This document shows, piece after piece, positions 1 through 8,327 of a DNA stretch of 64,000 bases. The position numbers and the translations under genes were made by a program. Below the pieces are notes generated by a model. The model did no database searches. It was not told where the DNA came from and saw only the letters and a list, made by a program, of their open reading frames with translations. The stretch is taken from NCBI GenBank assembly GCA_028287235.1, contig JAQBQB010000025.1, forward strand, positions 248,001-312,000. The letters run 5' to 3'. This DNA comes from Gemmatimonadota bacterium (GTDB lineage: Bacteria > Gemmatimonadota > Gemmatimonadetes > Gemmatimonadales > Gemmatimonadaceae). The first letter of the stretch is position 1. Each line of letters begins with the position of its first letter.

Positions 1-1627
1 GGATGAAGTTGTACGGCGGCGGAGGAGACGCGGTTGCCCACTCGAGGCCCGCTGCCTCCCACGGATTCTCCTTCGCCAGCTCGCCACCGAACCAGCTCTT
101 CGCGGCGTTGACGACGAAGATGAGCACCGAGAGCGCGATGGTCAGCGCGCCGGCCGTCGCGAGCAGGTTGAGCGGGCCCCATCCGGTGGGCGCGAGGTAG
201 GTGTAGATGCGCCGGGGCATGCCGTTCAGCCCGAGGACGTGCATCGGGAAGAACGTGACGTTCGTGCCGATGAGAAAGAGCCAGAAGTGGAGCTTGCCCC
301 ACGACTCCTTCAACAGGCGTCCGGTGATCTTGGGGAACCAGTAGTAGAATGCACCGAACAACGGCATGAGGCCGCCGCCGATCAGCACGTAATGCAGGTG
401 GGCGACGACGAAGAACGTGTCGTGCGCCTGTTTGTCGAAGGCCACCGAGGCGAGCATCACGCCGGTGATGCCGCCGTTGATGAAGGTGAAGAGAAACCCG
501 AGCACGAAGAGCATCGGCACGGTGAGCCGCGGGCGTCCGGCCCACATCGTCGCGATCCAGCAGAAGATCTGCAGACCGGTGGGAATGGCGATGACCATGC
601 TCGCCGCCGTGAAGAGACTCTGCCCGAGCTCGGGAATGGGCGTGGCGAACATGTGGTGCACCCAGAGGCCGAACGCGAAGAAGGCCGTGGTGATGTTCGC
701 CATCACGATTGCCGTGTAGCCGAAGACCTGTCGCCGGCAGAAGGTCTCGATGATCGGCGTGACCATGCCGACGGCCGGCAGGAAGATGATGTAGACCTCG
801 GGGTGTCCGAAGAACCAGAAGATGTGCTGCCACAGCAGCGCGTCGCCGCCTTCCGCGGGATTGAACCAATGCATGTTCACCGCGCGATCGGTGGCGAGCA
901 TGAGCGTGCTGCCGGTGGCCACCGCGGGCATCGCGAAGACGATCATGAATGCGACCACGAGCTGCGCCCAGACGAACAGCGGAATGCGATTCAGCGACAT
1001 GCCGGGCGCGCGCATCTTGAAGACGGTCGCGATGATGTTCACCGCGCCGCAGAGCGCGGCAATCTCGGTGAACGTCACGACCTGTGCCCAGACGTCCACG
1101 CGGTGCCCGGGCGAGTACGCCGGCCCCGAGAGCGGCACGTACGCGAACCAGCCGGTGTCCGGTCCCGTGTTGGCGAAGAGCGAGACGTAGAGAAAGACGA
1201 CGCCGACGAAGTAATTCCAGAAACCGAAGGCGTTCAGGCGTGGAAAGGCGATGCTCCGTGCGCCGATCATGAGCGGCACGAAGTAGAGGCCCATTGCGGT
1301 CATGATGGGCACGGCGAAGAGGAACATCATCGTCGTGCCGTGGGTCGTGAACAGCTGGTTGTACCGATCGGGACCGATGAGGTTGTTTTCCGGCCGCGCG
1401 AGTTGCAGACGCATCAACGCCGCCTCGATGCCGCCGGCGATGAACATCAAGAACGCCGTGATGATGTACCGCTTCGCTGTCGTCTTGTGGTCGACGGCAG
1501 ATAACCAGCCCCATACGCCGGGTTTGTCGCGCCATGTCGTGTCGAGCGCCATCGCCTCGCGGAGCAGTTCGTCCGGCGACAGCGTCACGTCGGCGGGCAG
1601 CTTCTCGTTCACCGGCAGCGTCGTCAC
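1..1627 (-). CDS. ctaD: Cytochrome c oxidase subunit I (caa3-type), C-terminus beyond window
   Basis: This is the catalytic, multi-spanning membrane subunit of an aa3/caa3 haem-copper oxidase, which reduces O2 to water and pumps protons. Reading the minus strand, THGTTMMF appears near residue 90, HPEVYI of the Cu-B/haem a3 site is encoded at about 791-808, and the AHLHY haem-ligand motif at about 390-410. The last visible residues, LEWATASPPPPYNFI, are typical of the end of the subunit I core, so about 542 codons are visible. The rest, possibly a fused subunit III, lies outside the window. The start is GTG at 1627, overlapping the TGA of subunit II as GTGA, which implies translational coupling. 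It is the last visible gene of the xox/cox run. Confidence 0.95.
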   Translation of the reverse strand, partial: MTTLPVNEKLPADVTLSPDELLREAMALDTTWRDKPGVWGWLSAVDHKTTAKRYIITAFLMFIAGGIEAALMRLQLARPENNLIGPDRYNQLFTTHGTTMMFLFAVPIMTAMGLYFVPLMIGARSIAFPRLNAFGFWNYFVGVVFLYVSLFANTGPDTGWFAYVPLSGPAYSPGHRVDVWAQVVTFTEIAALCGAVNIIATVFKMRAPGMSLNRIPLFVWAQLVVAFMIVFAMPAVATGSTLMLATDRAVNMHWFNPAEGGDALLWQHIFWFFGHPEVYIIFLPAVGMVTPIIETFCRRQVFGYTAIVMANITTAFFAFGLWVHHMFATPIPELGQSLFTAASMVIAIPTGLQIFCWIATMWAGRPRLTVPMLFVLGFLFTFINGGITGVMLASVAFDKQAHDTFFVVAHLHYVLIGGGLMPLFGAFYYWFPKITGRLLKESWGKLHFWLFLIGTNVTFFPMHVLGLNGMPRRIYTYLAPTGWGPLNLLATAGALTIALSVLIFVVNAAKSWFGGELAKENPWEAAGLEWATASPPPPYNFI

Positions 1628-2574
1628 TTGAGCGTCTCCAGATAGGACACCAGTGCGTTCAGCTCGGCGGGCTTGAACGGCAGCGCGGGCATCCGCACGC
1701 CCGGCTTGATCGCCGACGGATTCTGAATCCACCGCGTGAGATTCGCGCGCGTGTTGGCGAGCGAGCCCGCGGCGATCGACGAGCGTCCCTTGAAATGCGT
1801 GAGATCGGGTCCGACCGTGGCTTTCGCTTCGGTGCCGCCGATCGCGTGGCACACCGCGCACCCGCTGCTCATGAAGACGCGCTGGCCATAGAGCAGCGTG
1901 GAATCCGTCGGCGGCTCGGGCGGCGCCGACCCGGCGGCGAGCCACGCGGCGAACTTCACCGGCGGCTCGGCCACGATGTAAAACGCCATCTGCGCATGTT
2001 GCAGCCCGCAGAACTCGGCGCACTGTCCGCGGTAGACGCCCGCCGTGTCGGCCTTGAACCAGAGCGTGCTCACATACCCTGGGATGAGGTCGCGCTTTCC
2101 ATTCATGTTCGGCGCCCAGAAGCTGTGGATCACGTCGGCGGCCCGCAGCTTGAATTGCACCGTCTCGCCCACGGGCACGTGGATCTCGTTCGCCGTGCCG
2201 ACTCGCTTGCTCGGATTCGGATCCTCGTACTGCACTTCCCACCACCACTGGTGTCCCACGACGTCGATCGTGAGCGCACGTTGTGGATGCTGCGCGAGCA
2301 GACGGCCGACCGAAAAGTCGTAGACGAGAAACACCGCGAGAACCAATACCGTCGCGAACACGCTCGCGGAGACGATCCGTTCGATGCGCCGTCGGGTTTC
2401 CGGCGGTACGTGCATCAGATCGTCGGACTCCCGCTGTCCATGGCCGGCGTTGGCGACGTAGACCGCGAGCGCCGCGACGCCCAGCCAAATGACGAAGCCC
2501 ACGCCGAACATCCACCACCAGAGACCGGCGACGGCCCTCGCTTGCGGCGACGCGGGATCGAAGAACGAGTGCAT
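1624..2574 (-). CDS. ctaC: Cytochrome c oxidase subunit II with fused cytochrome c domain
   Basis: This 316-residue subunit carries the CuA electron-entry site of the oxidase. There are two N-terminal membrane segments (about 18-42 and 68-86), then a cupredoxin domain with CuA ligands H150, C185, E187, C189, H193 and M196 (GQCAEFCGLQHAQM). The C-terminus holds a covalent haem site, CAVCH at 239-243, with a later Met in GVRMPALPF, which defines the caa3 type. The fused haem removes the need for a separate soluble cytochrome at this step. It sits 3 nt downstream of a cytochrome c gene and overlaps subunit I by 4 nt, so all are probably one operon with the dehydrogenase. Confidence 0.95.
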   Translation of the reverse strand: MHSFFDPASPQARAVAGLWWWMFGVGFVIWLGVAALAVYVANAGHGQRESDDLMHVPPETRRRIERIVSASVFATVLVLAVFLVYDFSVGRLLAQHPQRALTIDVVGHQWWWEVQYEDPNPSKRVGTANEIHVPVGETVQFKLRAADVIHSFWAPNMNGKRDLIPGYVSTLWFKADTAGVYRGQCAEFCGLQHAQMAFYIVAEPPVKFAAWLAAGSAPPEPPTDSTLLYGQRVFMSSGCAVCHAIGGTEAKATVGPDLTHFKGRSSIAAGSLANTRANLTRWIQNPSAIKPGVRMPALPFKPAELNALVSYLETLK

Positions 2575-2577
2575 GGC

Positions 2578-3129
2578 TCAGGGCCGCTGCGCGGAACCCG
2601 GCAGTCCGGAGTTCTTCGGCTTGGCGTTCGGCGTCTGCGCCGGCGCCGGCTTCACCATCATGTGGTCTTCGCGCGACGGGCGTGCGCCCTTGGGCGTGAG
2701 CCCGCTCAACGAGCGCACGTACGCGACGAGCTGCCAGATCTGCTGATTGTTGAGACGATACTTCCACGTCGGCATGCCGTTGGGCCGTCCCTCGGCGATG
2801 CTGGCGAAGATCTGATCGGGCTTGCTGCCATAGACCCATTCGTCGTCCATCAGCGGCGGTCCCATTCCGCCGCCACCGTTGGCGTGGCACCCGCTGCAGT
2901 TCATCTGCTCGAACAGCACCTGCCCTTCGGTGGTGCCGTAGGCGTTGTCGTCGTACGGCCCTTCCGTCGTATCGCTGATCAGTGTGGGACCCGGCTGTAG
3001 CCGAACCTCGGGCACCATCTGGGTGGGCGCGGCGGGCTGTTGCGAATTGAGCCGGCGGTCTTCGCGCTCACAACTCGTCACGATGACGAGGAGCGCGGCG
3101 GTGGTGGCGATCCGTCGAATGAACATCAT
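2578..3129 (-). CDS. Lipoprotein-like mono-haem cytochrome c, candidate electron acceptor of the PQQ dehydrogenase
   Basis: The protein has 183 residues. It begins with a short hydrophobic signal ending in a plausible lipobox (VIVTSC, Cys20), suggesting a membrane-tethered periplasmic protein. One haem-binding motif, CSGCH, is at 79-83. A candidate axial Met is in the GMPTWKYRL segment, followed by the closing helix QIWQLVAYVRSLSG typical of class I cytochromes. I chose ATG at 3129 because the upstream extension has no signal peptide and reads into the neighbouring gene; the chosen start overlaps that gene's stop by 4 nt. Between xoxF/xoxJ and the caa3 oxidase it is the natural XoxG-like relay. 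That role is inferred from position. Confidence 0.85.
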   Translation of the reverse strand: MMFIRRIATTAALLVIVTSCEREDRRLNSQQPAAPTQMVPEVRLQPGPTLISDTTEGPYDDNAYGTTEGQVLFEQMNCSGCHANGGGGMGPPLMDDEWVYGSKPDQIFASIAEGRPNGMPTWKYRLNNQQIWQLVAYVRSLSGLTPKGARPSREDHMMVKPAPAQTPNAKPKNSGLPGSAQRP

Positions 3130-3953
3130 GGCTCTACTCCCGCCTTCGCCGTGCCGATGCCGACGAGCGGCACGCCGTACGCCGTGAGAATACTGTCGAT
3201 CGACGGCTTCCGCCGCTCGATGATCTCGTCCAGCTGTTTGCGGAAGGTCGAGTCGCCGCGCCGCACGCCCATCGCGATGTCGAAGACGAAGGGCAGATAG
3301 GGCAGATCGAGCCGCGGGCTCACGGGCACGACGTCGAGCGGCACGGACGATTGCTTCGCGAAATATCCGGCGAGCGGGCCCCACACCACCGCCAGGTCGA
3401 CGTTGCGCTTCACGACGGCGTCGACGATGCGCGCCGCGGGATTCGCCTCGCGGTAGTCGCCGTACACCGTGTAGCCGACGACGTTGTTGATCATGCCGCG
3501 GTTCGCGAGTGCGTGTGCCGGTGGCGTGTTGGCAAAGTCGTCGCCGATCAACTGCACGCCGACTTTGAGCCTTTTCAGCGCGGGATCGTCAAAGGAGCGA
3601 ATACCGACGTGCCGATCGCGGCGCGACAGGAATACGTAGCTCGACTTGTAGTACGGCCGCGTCGTGGCGAGCATCTCCATGCCAGACGACGTGCCCATGA
3701 CGAGATCGCAGCTGCCGGCGTTCAGCGTGTTGCGCACGAAGCCGCGCCGCTGCGCCCACCACGTGTACGCCACGGGCCGCCGCAGCTCTCGTCCCACCAG
3801 CTCGGCGATCTTGTTCTCGAAGCCCTGTTGCGCGCTGTTCGAGAAGGGGAGGTTGTTCGGATCGGAACAGACGCGCAGCGTGGCCGGCGGTTCGCGATGC
3901 GATGCGAACAGCAGCGCGCCGAGCGGCAGCAGGAGCGCGAGCGTGGTCTTCAT
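3126..3953 (-). CDS. xoxJ: XoxJ/MoxJ-like periplasmic substrate-binding protein
   Basis: This is a 275-residue periplasmic binding-protein fold (SBP family 3 type) with a signal peptide (MKTTLALLLPLGALLFAS). The N-terminal LRVCSDPNNLPFSN is characteristic of the quinoprotein-dehydrogenase-associated family (MoxJ/XoxJ; TIGR03871 as I recall). CDLVMGTSSGMEML and the inter-domain region around VGVQLIGDDFANTP fit the same family. XoxJ proteins are thought to help activate or mature XoxF rather than to import a solute, and no ABC permease or ATPase is adjacent. ATG at 3953 overlaps the xoxF TGA as ATGA. A longer upstream reading lacks a signal peptide and was rejected. Confidence 0.9.
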   Translation of the reverse strand: MKTTLALLLPLGALLFASHREPPATLRVCSDPNNLPFSNSAQQGFENKIAELVGRELRRPVAYTWWAQRRGFVRNTLNAGSCDLVMGTSSGMEMLATTRPYYKSSYVFLSRRDRHVGIRSFDDPALKRLKVGVQLIGDDFANTPPAHALANRGMINNVVGYTVYGDYREANPAARIVDAVVKRNVDLAVVWGPLAGYFAKQSSVPLDVVPVSPRLDLPYLPFVFDIAMGVRRGDSTFRKQLDEIIERRKPSIDSILTAYGVPLVGIGTAKAGVEP

Positions 3954-5812
3954 AGTCCGAAGACGTAGAGCATTCCGCCCTTCGTGGTCTTCGACGGCAG
4001 GTCGCGCATCGCGTTCACCATGCCCAGCGCGGCGGACGAGTCGCGCGCGTCGAGACCGCCGGCGACGATGGCCCCGGACCATCCGCCGACGCCGGAGAGC
4101 ACCGCGACGTACTGGTGGCCGTCGGGACCCTTGTAGGTGATGGGTTGTCCGATGATGCCCGAGCCCGTCTTGAACTGCCAGAGCACCGCGCCGTTCCGCG
4201 CGTCGACAGCCTTGAACCATCCGTCCATCGTGCCGTAGAACGCGACGTCACCCGCGGTGACCACCGTGCCGCTCCACACCGGCAAATCTTCCTTGATCGC
4301 CCACACCTGCTTGCCGGTCACGGGGTTCCACGCTTCGAACTCGCCGCGGTTACCGCCCGGTCCGGGGTACATCTTCACATTCATTCCGACGTAGGGTGTG
4401 CCGGCGATGTAGTTGGCCGAGACACCCTCTTCGTCCATGCACAAATTCTGATGCGGGATGTAGAGCATGCCGGTACGCGGCGAGTACGCCGTGGGCTGCC
4501 AGTCTTTCATTCCCGGTGCAGCCGGACAGATCTCGCGAACGACCTTGCCGACTTTCGTCTCCTTCTCGGGATTGTACTGCAGCGCACCCGTCTTGAGGTC
4601 GACGCCCGTGGACGCGTTCACGAAGCCGTAGGCGTTCGCCGAGATCACCTCGCCGGTCGCGCGGTCCATGACGTAGATGTAGCCGTTGCGCTCAGGGCGA
4701 ATGAGCACCTTGCGTGTCACGCCGCCGATGGGGAGGTCGACGAGAATCTGCTCGTTGACGCCGTCGTAGTCGTGCAGGTCGTGTTGGGACAGTTGATACG
4801 CCCACACGGCCTCGCCGGTCTCAGGGCGGCGCGCGAACAGCGTCGACGCCCATTTGTTGTCGCCGGGACGGACCTCCGGGTTCCACGGCCCCGGATTGCC
4901 CGAGCCGTAGAAGATCAGGTCCGCGGTGGAGTCGTAGGAGATCCAGCCCCACATGGTGCCGCCGCCGATCTTCCACATGTCGGGCGGCCAGGAGCTCACG
5001 CCGAGATCCTTCCCCTGATCCTTCGCGTAAAATGCCTTGAAGCCGGGGCCGATGAGCACGTCCTTGTCGGGTCCCGTGTGGTACGCGGTCCACACGACCT
5101 TTCCAGAATTCTCATCGAGACCCTTCAGCCAGCCGCGCACGCCCATCTCGCCGCCGGAGTCGCCGACGAGCACGTGCCCCTTCACGACGAGCGGCGCCAT
5201 CGTCATCGTCTCGCCGAGGTTGATGTCGCCCACCTTCGTGTCCCACACGACCTTTCCCGACTCGGCGTCGAGCGCGATGGTGTGATCGTCGAGCGTATTG
5301 AAGAACAGCTTTCCCGCGTCGTAGACGAGGCCTCGGTTCACCAGATCGCAGCACGCCACGCCCTGCGCGGCCAACTCGGGTTTCGGATTGAACGTCCACT
5401 TCACCGAAAGACCCGGTTTCGTGAGATCGAGCGCGTAGACGTAGTTCGGAAAGGGCGTGATCACGTACATCGTGCTGCCCACGACGATCGGCGCCGCTTC
5501 GTGGCCCCGCAGCACGCCGGTCGAGAACGTGGCGACCAGACGCAGGTTCTTCACGTTCGCCGTGTTGATCTCGGAAAGCGCGCTGAATCGGGTCGAGGCG
5601 TAGTCCTTCGCCGGACGCACCCACTGCCCGTCATCCGCCGCCAAGTGGCCGGTGTCGCCGGCCGGGGCGGCGCCGGTCTGTGCGCTCGTTGTCCCCAGGG
5701 ATTGCGATACTTCGGGCTTGCACGCCGCTGCCGCCGTGAGTCCGGCGCATGCGAGAATCCCAAGAAGGCGTCGCACCAGCTGGCTGCTTGCCCCAGTGTG
5801 CCTGCGTTCCAT
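3950..5812 (-). CDS. xoxF: XoxF-type lanthanide-dependent PQQ alcohol (methanol) dehydrogenase
   Basis: This is a 620-residue eight-bladed quinoprotein that oxidises methanol or related primary alcohols in the periplasm with PQQ. Visible signatures are the vicinal disulfide pair C154-C155 (GVACCDL), metal ligands E201 (LGETMTMAP) and N306 (GSGNPGPWN), catalytic D348, and D350 in HDYDGVNE. The DYD pattern, with Asp two residues after the catalytic Asp, marks lanthanide-using XoxF enzymes; calcium MxaF has Ala there. The N-terminus ends in a lipobox-like TAAAAC (Cys31), so the enzyme may be lipid-anchored. A strong Shine-Dalgarno GGAGG precedes ATG 5812. No small MxaI-like subunit is nearby. 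Substrate preference cannot be read from sequence. Confidence 0.93.
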   Translation of the reverse strand: MERRHTGASSQLVRRLLGILACAGLTAAAACKPEVSQSLGTTSAQTGAAPAGDTGHLAADDGQWVRPAKDYASTRFSALSEINTANVKNLRLVATFSTGVLRGHEAAPIVVGSTMYVITPFPNYVYALDLTKPGLSVKWTFNPKPELAAQGVACCDLVNRGLVYDAGKLFFNTLDDHTIALDAESGKVVWDTKVGDINLGETMTMAPLVVKGHVLVGDSGGEMGVRGWLKGLDENSGKVVWTAYHTGPDKDVLIGPGFKAFYAKDQGKDLGVSSWPPDMWKIGGGTMWGWISYDSTADLIFYGSGNPGPWNPEVRPGDNKWASTLFARRPETGEAVWAYQLSQHDLHDYDGVNEQILVDLPIGGVTRKVLIRPERNGYIYVMDRATGEVISANAYGFVNASTGVDLKTGALQYNPEKETKVGKVVREICPAAPGMKDWQPTAYSPRTGMLYIPHQNLCMDEEGVSANYIAGTPYVGMNVKMYPGPGGNRGEFEAWNPVTGKQVWAIKEDLPVWSGTVVTAGDVAFYGTMDGWFKAVDARNGAVLWQFKTGSGIIGQPITYKGPDGHQYVAVLSGVGGWSGAIVAGGLDARDSSAALGMVNAMRDLPSKTTKGGMLYVFGL

Positions 5813-5816
5813 GACA

Positions 5817-5821
5817 CCTCC
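5817..5821 (-). promoter_or_regulatory. Shine-Dalgarno of xoxF
   Basis: GGAGG on the minus strand lies 4 nt upstream of ATG 5812. It fixes the xoxF start and is the strongest ribosome-binding site in this block; the downstream genes rely on overlapping stop/start codons. Confidence 0.7.
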
Positions 5822-5916
5822 AAAAGTGATTGGGGGCCAACGCAGAAAGCGTTCCTATGTGCGTCCGCGGCCGCAATTATTTCTTGCGTCTCCAGCGCTG
5901 CGGGGCGCCACCTCCG

Positions 5917-6654
5917 CTATGGGTCGTTCCGCTTTCCATAGCACACGCACGCCGCGGCGCGCAGTTGCGCGCGGTCGTGAATCGCGATGCGTCCGCGCCC
6001 GGTGCGTATGACACCGAGGCGCTTGAGGTCACCGGCCGCCTCGCTGATCGTCGCACGCCGGACGCCGAACAGACTTGCGACGGAATCGTGCGTGAGCGCG
6101 AAGTCGTCTCGGCCGACACGATCGGCGCTGTAGAGTATCCAGCTCGCGAACTGTTGCGGAATCGTGTGGAATCGCGTGCAGACGACGGCGCGTTCCACGT
6201 CCGCGAGGAGGAGCGCCGCGTAGCGGCGCAGCGCGACGCTCAGCAAGCCGTCTTCGTTCGACGCGGCGATGAAGTCGGCCCGCGCCATGCGAATCGCCGT
6301 TCCCGCCGTCCGTACGCGCGACCGGCTCGGCATCCGGTCCGCGCCGAGGAAGAGCGGCAGTGCATTCATGCCTTCGTGGCCGATCGATGCCACTTCCATA
6401 TAACTTTCGTCGCCCAAGCTGCGCAGCACCGACAGCACCGCGGTGTTCGGGAAATACACGAACGCCGGCGCAACCTCCGCCTCTCCGAGCAGCTCGTTCG
6501 CCTGAACGTCGACGGTATGAAGCGCTGGCCGTAGTCGCTCGAACGCGGCGGCTTTCATCGATGAAAGCAGCTTGTTCCTCGGAACTGCGCGATCATCGCT
6601 GACGAGACTCACGGCACCACCGGTGTGGGACACATAGGGCTGCGCGTAGTCCAT
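5917..6654 (-). CDS. Crp/Fnr-family transcriptional regulator
   Basis: This 245-residue protein has an N-terminal cyclic-nucleotide-binding-like beta barrel (about 25-135, including SIGHEGMNALPLFLGAD), a dimerisation helix, and a C-terminal Crp-type winged helix (about 185-232: LTHDSVASLFGVRRATISEA then a wing, GVIRTGRGRIAIHD). There is no FNR-like Cys cluster, so direct Fe-S oxygen sensing is unlikely. The cNMP phosphate-binding signature is weak, so the ligand is unknown. It lies 104 nt upstream of xoxF on the same strand. It could control the xox/cox operon or be its first gene; that link is positional only. Confidence 0.85.
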   Translation of the reverse strand: MDYAQPYVSHTGGAVSLVSDDRAVPRNKLLSSMKAAAFERLRPALHTVDVQANELLGEAEVAPAFVYFPNTAVLSVLRSLGDESYMEVASIGHEGMNALPLFLGADRMPSRSRVRTAGTAIRMARADFIAASNEDGLLSVALRRYAALLLADVERAVVCTRFHTIPQQFASWILYSADRVGRDDFALTHDSVASLFGVRRATISEAAGDLKRLGVIRTGRGRIAIHDRAQLRAAACVCYGKRNDP

Positions 6655-7011
6655 GTGAAGGTCCCGCGTGTTCCAACCTACCGGCGCGGCGACGGCTGCG
6701 CGAGCAAGCGCGACGGCGTCGATCGGTGCGCTTCGTACGGCGGGCGCACGACGCGGTCGGAACCAACGCTGGCCGCGTTTCTCGTTTTACCCAGTTATCT
6801 CGCATCTGTGTTGTCGTACGACGAAATGTTGGTATCAAGCCGGCGACCGCCCGACTAATGAGAACGACAGCGTGAACGACATCGTGCCTTGGGATGCGTG
6901 CGAAAATGCACACCGCGCGCCGGGGAGTCCCATGCGTACGACAACGTACGGCGTCGGCCTCGGCAGGCCGGGTGACCCGGGCGAGTCCAAGACTTGCCAC
7001 GGTCCCCGCCC
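6655..7011. promoter_or_regulatory. Divergent intergenic region with two GTACG-type inverted repeats
   Basis: These 357 bases separate the minus-strand Crp-family gene from the plus-strand membrane-protein gene. I see no convincing coding frame. Two symmetrical sites stand out: a perfect 10-bp palindrome GTCGTACGAC at 6813-6822, and CGTACG-ACAA-CGTACG at 6935-6950. The segment around 6781-6850 is AT-richer than its surroundings and could hold the two promoters. Operator function is a guess. Confidence 0.35.
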
Positions 7012-7881
7012 ATGAGCACCGACGATCGTGCCGAGCGCTCGCCGCCGATTGACAACGCGCCGCGCTCGGAGGCCCGGAAAATCGCCATCGGCTATGCGCG
7101 CGGTCTGATGGGCGGAATGCTCGTGGGCGTACCGGTCATGATGACGATGGAGATGTGGTGGGAAGGATTCTTCGTTCCTGCGTGGCGACTCGTTTTGCTC
7201 TACTGCGTGAACTTCGTCGTGCTGCTTATTCTCCAGCACTTCAGCGGACTCACACACGAGAAGACGGCGCGCGCCCAAGCCCGGGCGGCGGTCGTCGCCT
7301 ATGGAATTGGCATCGTCGCGTCGTTGGTCGTCCTGTTTGCCCTCGGGGTGTTGCACGGCGACTTCCAGCTGCGCGAGCTCGCCGGCAAGCTGCTGCTGCA
7401 ATCGGTGCCGGTGAGCATCGGTGCGTCCGTCGCGATGAGCGAGTTCGGCGAGGCGCATCGCGTGGCCGAGGAGCGAAGAGCGCACGCGGGCTACTTTGGA
7501 ACGTTGGGCATGGCGCTGGCGGGCGCGATGCTATTCGGCTTTGGGGTCTCCGGCACAGAGGAGCTGCTGACGATCGCCGATCAGCTCACGGCATTCCGCG
7601 CTATCCTGCTCATGCTTCTGTCGCTCCTGCAAGTGCATGCGATCGTCTACGCGGTGGACTTCAAGCAGCGGCCTGAAGACGCAGGCACCCGCAAGCACAA
7701 GTTGGAGGTCGTGCGTGAAGGGCTCTCGACGTACGCGCTCTCGCTTGCCGTTGGCGCCTATCTGCTATGGACGTTTCGCACCATCGGCCCGGGTCTGGGT
7801 ATCGTTCCGACGGTGTACGCCGTGATCGCGCTCGGCTTCGTCACGAGCCTGGGCGCCGCTGCAGCGGAGCTGTTGATATGA
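7012..7881 (+). CDS. TIGR02587-like integral membrane protein
   Basis: The product is a 289-residue polytopic membrane protein with six to seven hydrophobic segments beginning with GGMLVGVPVMMTMEMWWEGF. The charged N-terminus and the arrangement with a small partner match the TIGR02587/TIGR02588 pair of unknown function, as I remember it. ATG 7012 is preferred over TTG 6994 because it starts the recognisable N-terminus. It overlaps the next gene by 4 nt (ATGA), so the two are co-translated. No transport or catalytic motif is visible. Confidence 0.75.
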   Translation: MSTDDRAERSPPIDNAPRSEARKIAIGYARGLMGGMLVGVPVMMTMEMWWEGFFVPAWRLVLLYCVNFVVLLILQHFSGLTHEKTARAQARAAVVAYGIGIVASLVVLFALGVLHGDFQLRELAGKLLLQSVPVSIGASVAMSEFGEAHRVAEERRAHAGYFGTLGMALAGAMLFGFGVSGTEELLTIADQLTAFRAILLMLLSLLQVHAIVYAVDFKQRPEDAGTRKHKLEVVREGLSTYALSLAVGAYLLWTFRTIGPGLGIVPTVYAVIALGFVTSLGAAAAELLI

Positions 7882-8282
7882 GCGGCGGCGAGATGGAGAG
7901 CCAGCCGATCGGCACGCTCGAGAAAATGGCGACGGCGGTGAGCGGACTGCTCATCGCGGCGCTTTTGGGCGTCTTGCTTTGGGACTCCGTGCACCCGAAC
8001 ACCGAGCCGTCGTTCACGACACGGCCGGGCGCAGTCGCGATCGTGTCCGGATCGTATCGCGCCCGGGTGACGGTGCGGAATTCCGGCGACGAAGCCGCGA
8101 AGGCCGTCGTCGTCCACATGGAGCTCGTGGCCTCCGACAGCGTGCTCGCCGAGTCCGACGTCACGATCGACTGGCTTCCCGGCAACTCGACGCGAGAGGT
8201 CGTGGGCTTGTTCGCCCAACCGTCGTCGGGACAGCGACCGACCGCGGTGCGAGCGGAGGTGCGAGGGTATACGGCTCCGTAG
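7878..8282 (+). CDS. TIGR02588-like single-pass membrane protein
   Basis: This 134-residue protein has one N-terminal transmembrane helix (about 16-36, AVSGLLIAALLGVLLWDSV) and an exported beta-rich domain. That domain resembles the small Ig-like partner of TIGR02587 proteins (VTVRNSGDEAAKAVVVHMEL). It is translationally coupled to the preceding membrane protein by an ATGA overlap. The two probably form a complex; function is unknown. Confidence 0.75.
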   Translation: MSGGEMESQPIGTLEKMATAVSGLLIAALLGVLLWDSVHPNTEPSFTTRPGAVAIVSGSYRARVTVRNSGDEAAKAVVVHMELVASDSVLAESDVTIDWLPGNSTREVVGLFAQPSSGQRPTAVRAEVRGYTAP

Positions 8283-8327
8283 CGCCGCCGCGCGCGAGGT
8301 CCGGCGCTTGCATCGCGCTTTCGTCCG

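Noticed and set aside
4115-5941. Long plus-strand open frame (608 codons) opposite xoxF
   Set aside because: His/Arg/Val-rich antisense shadow of a well-supported gene; no domain or signal. GC-rich third positions keep opposite frames open.
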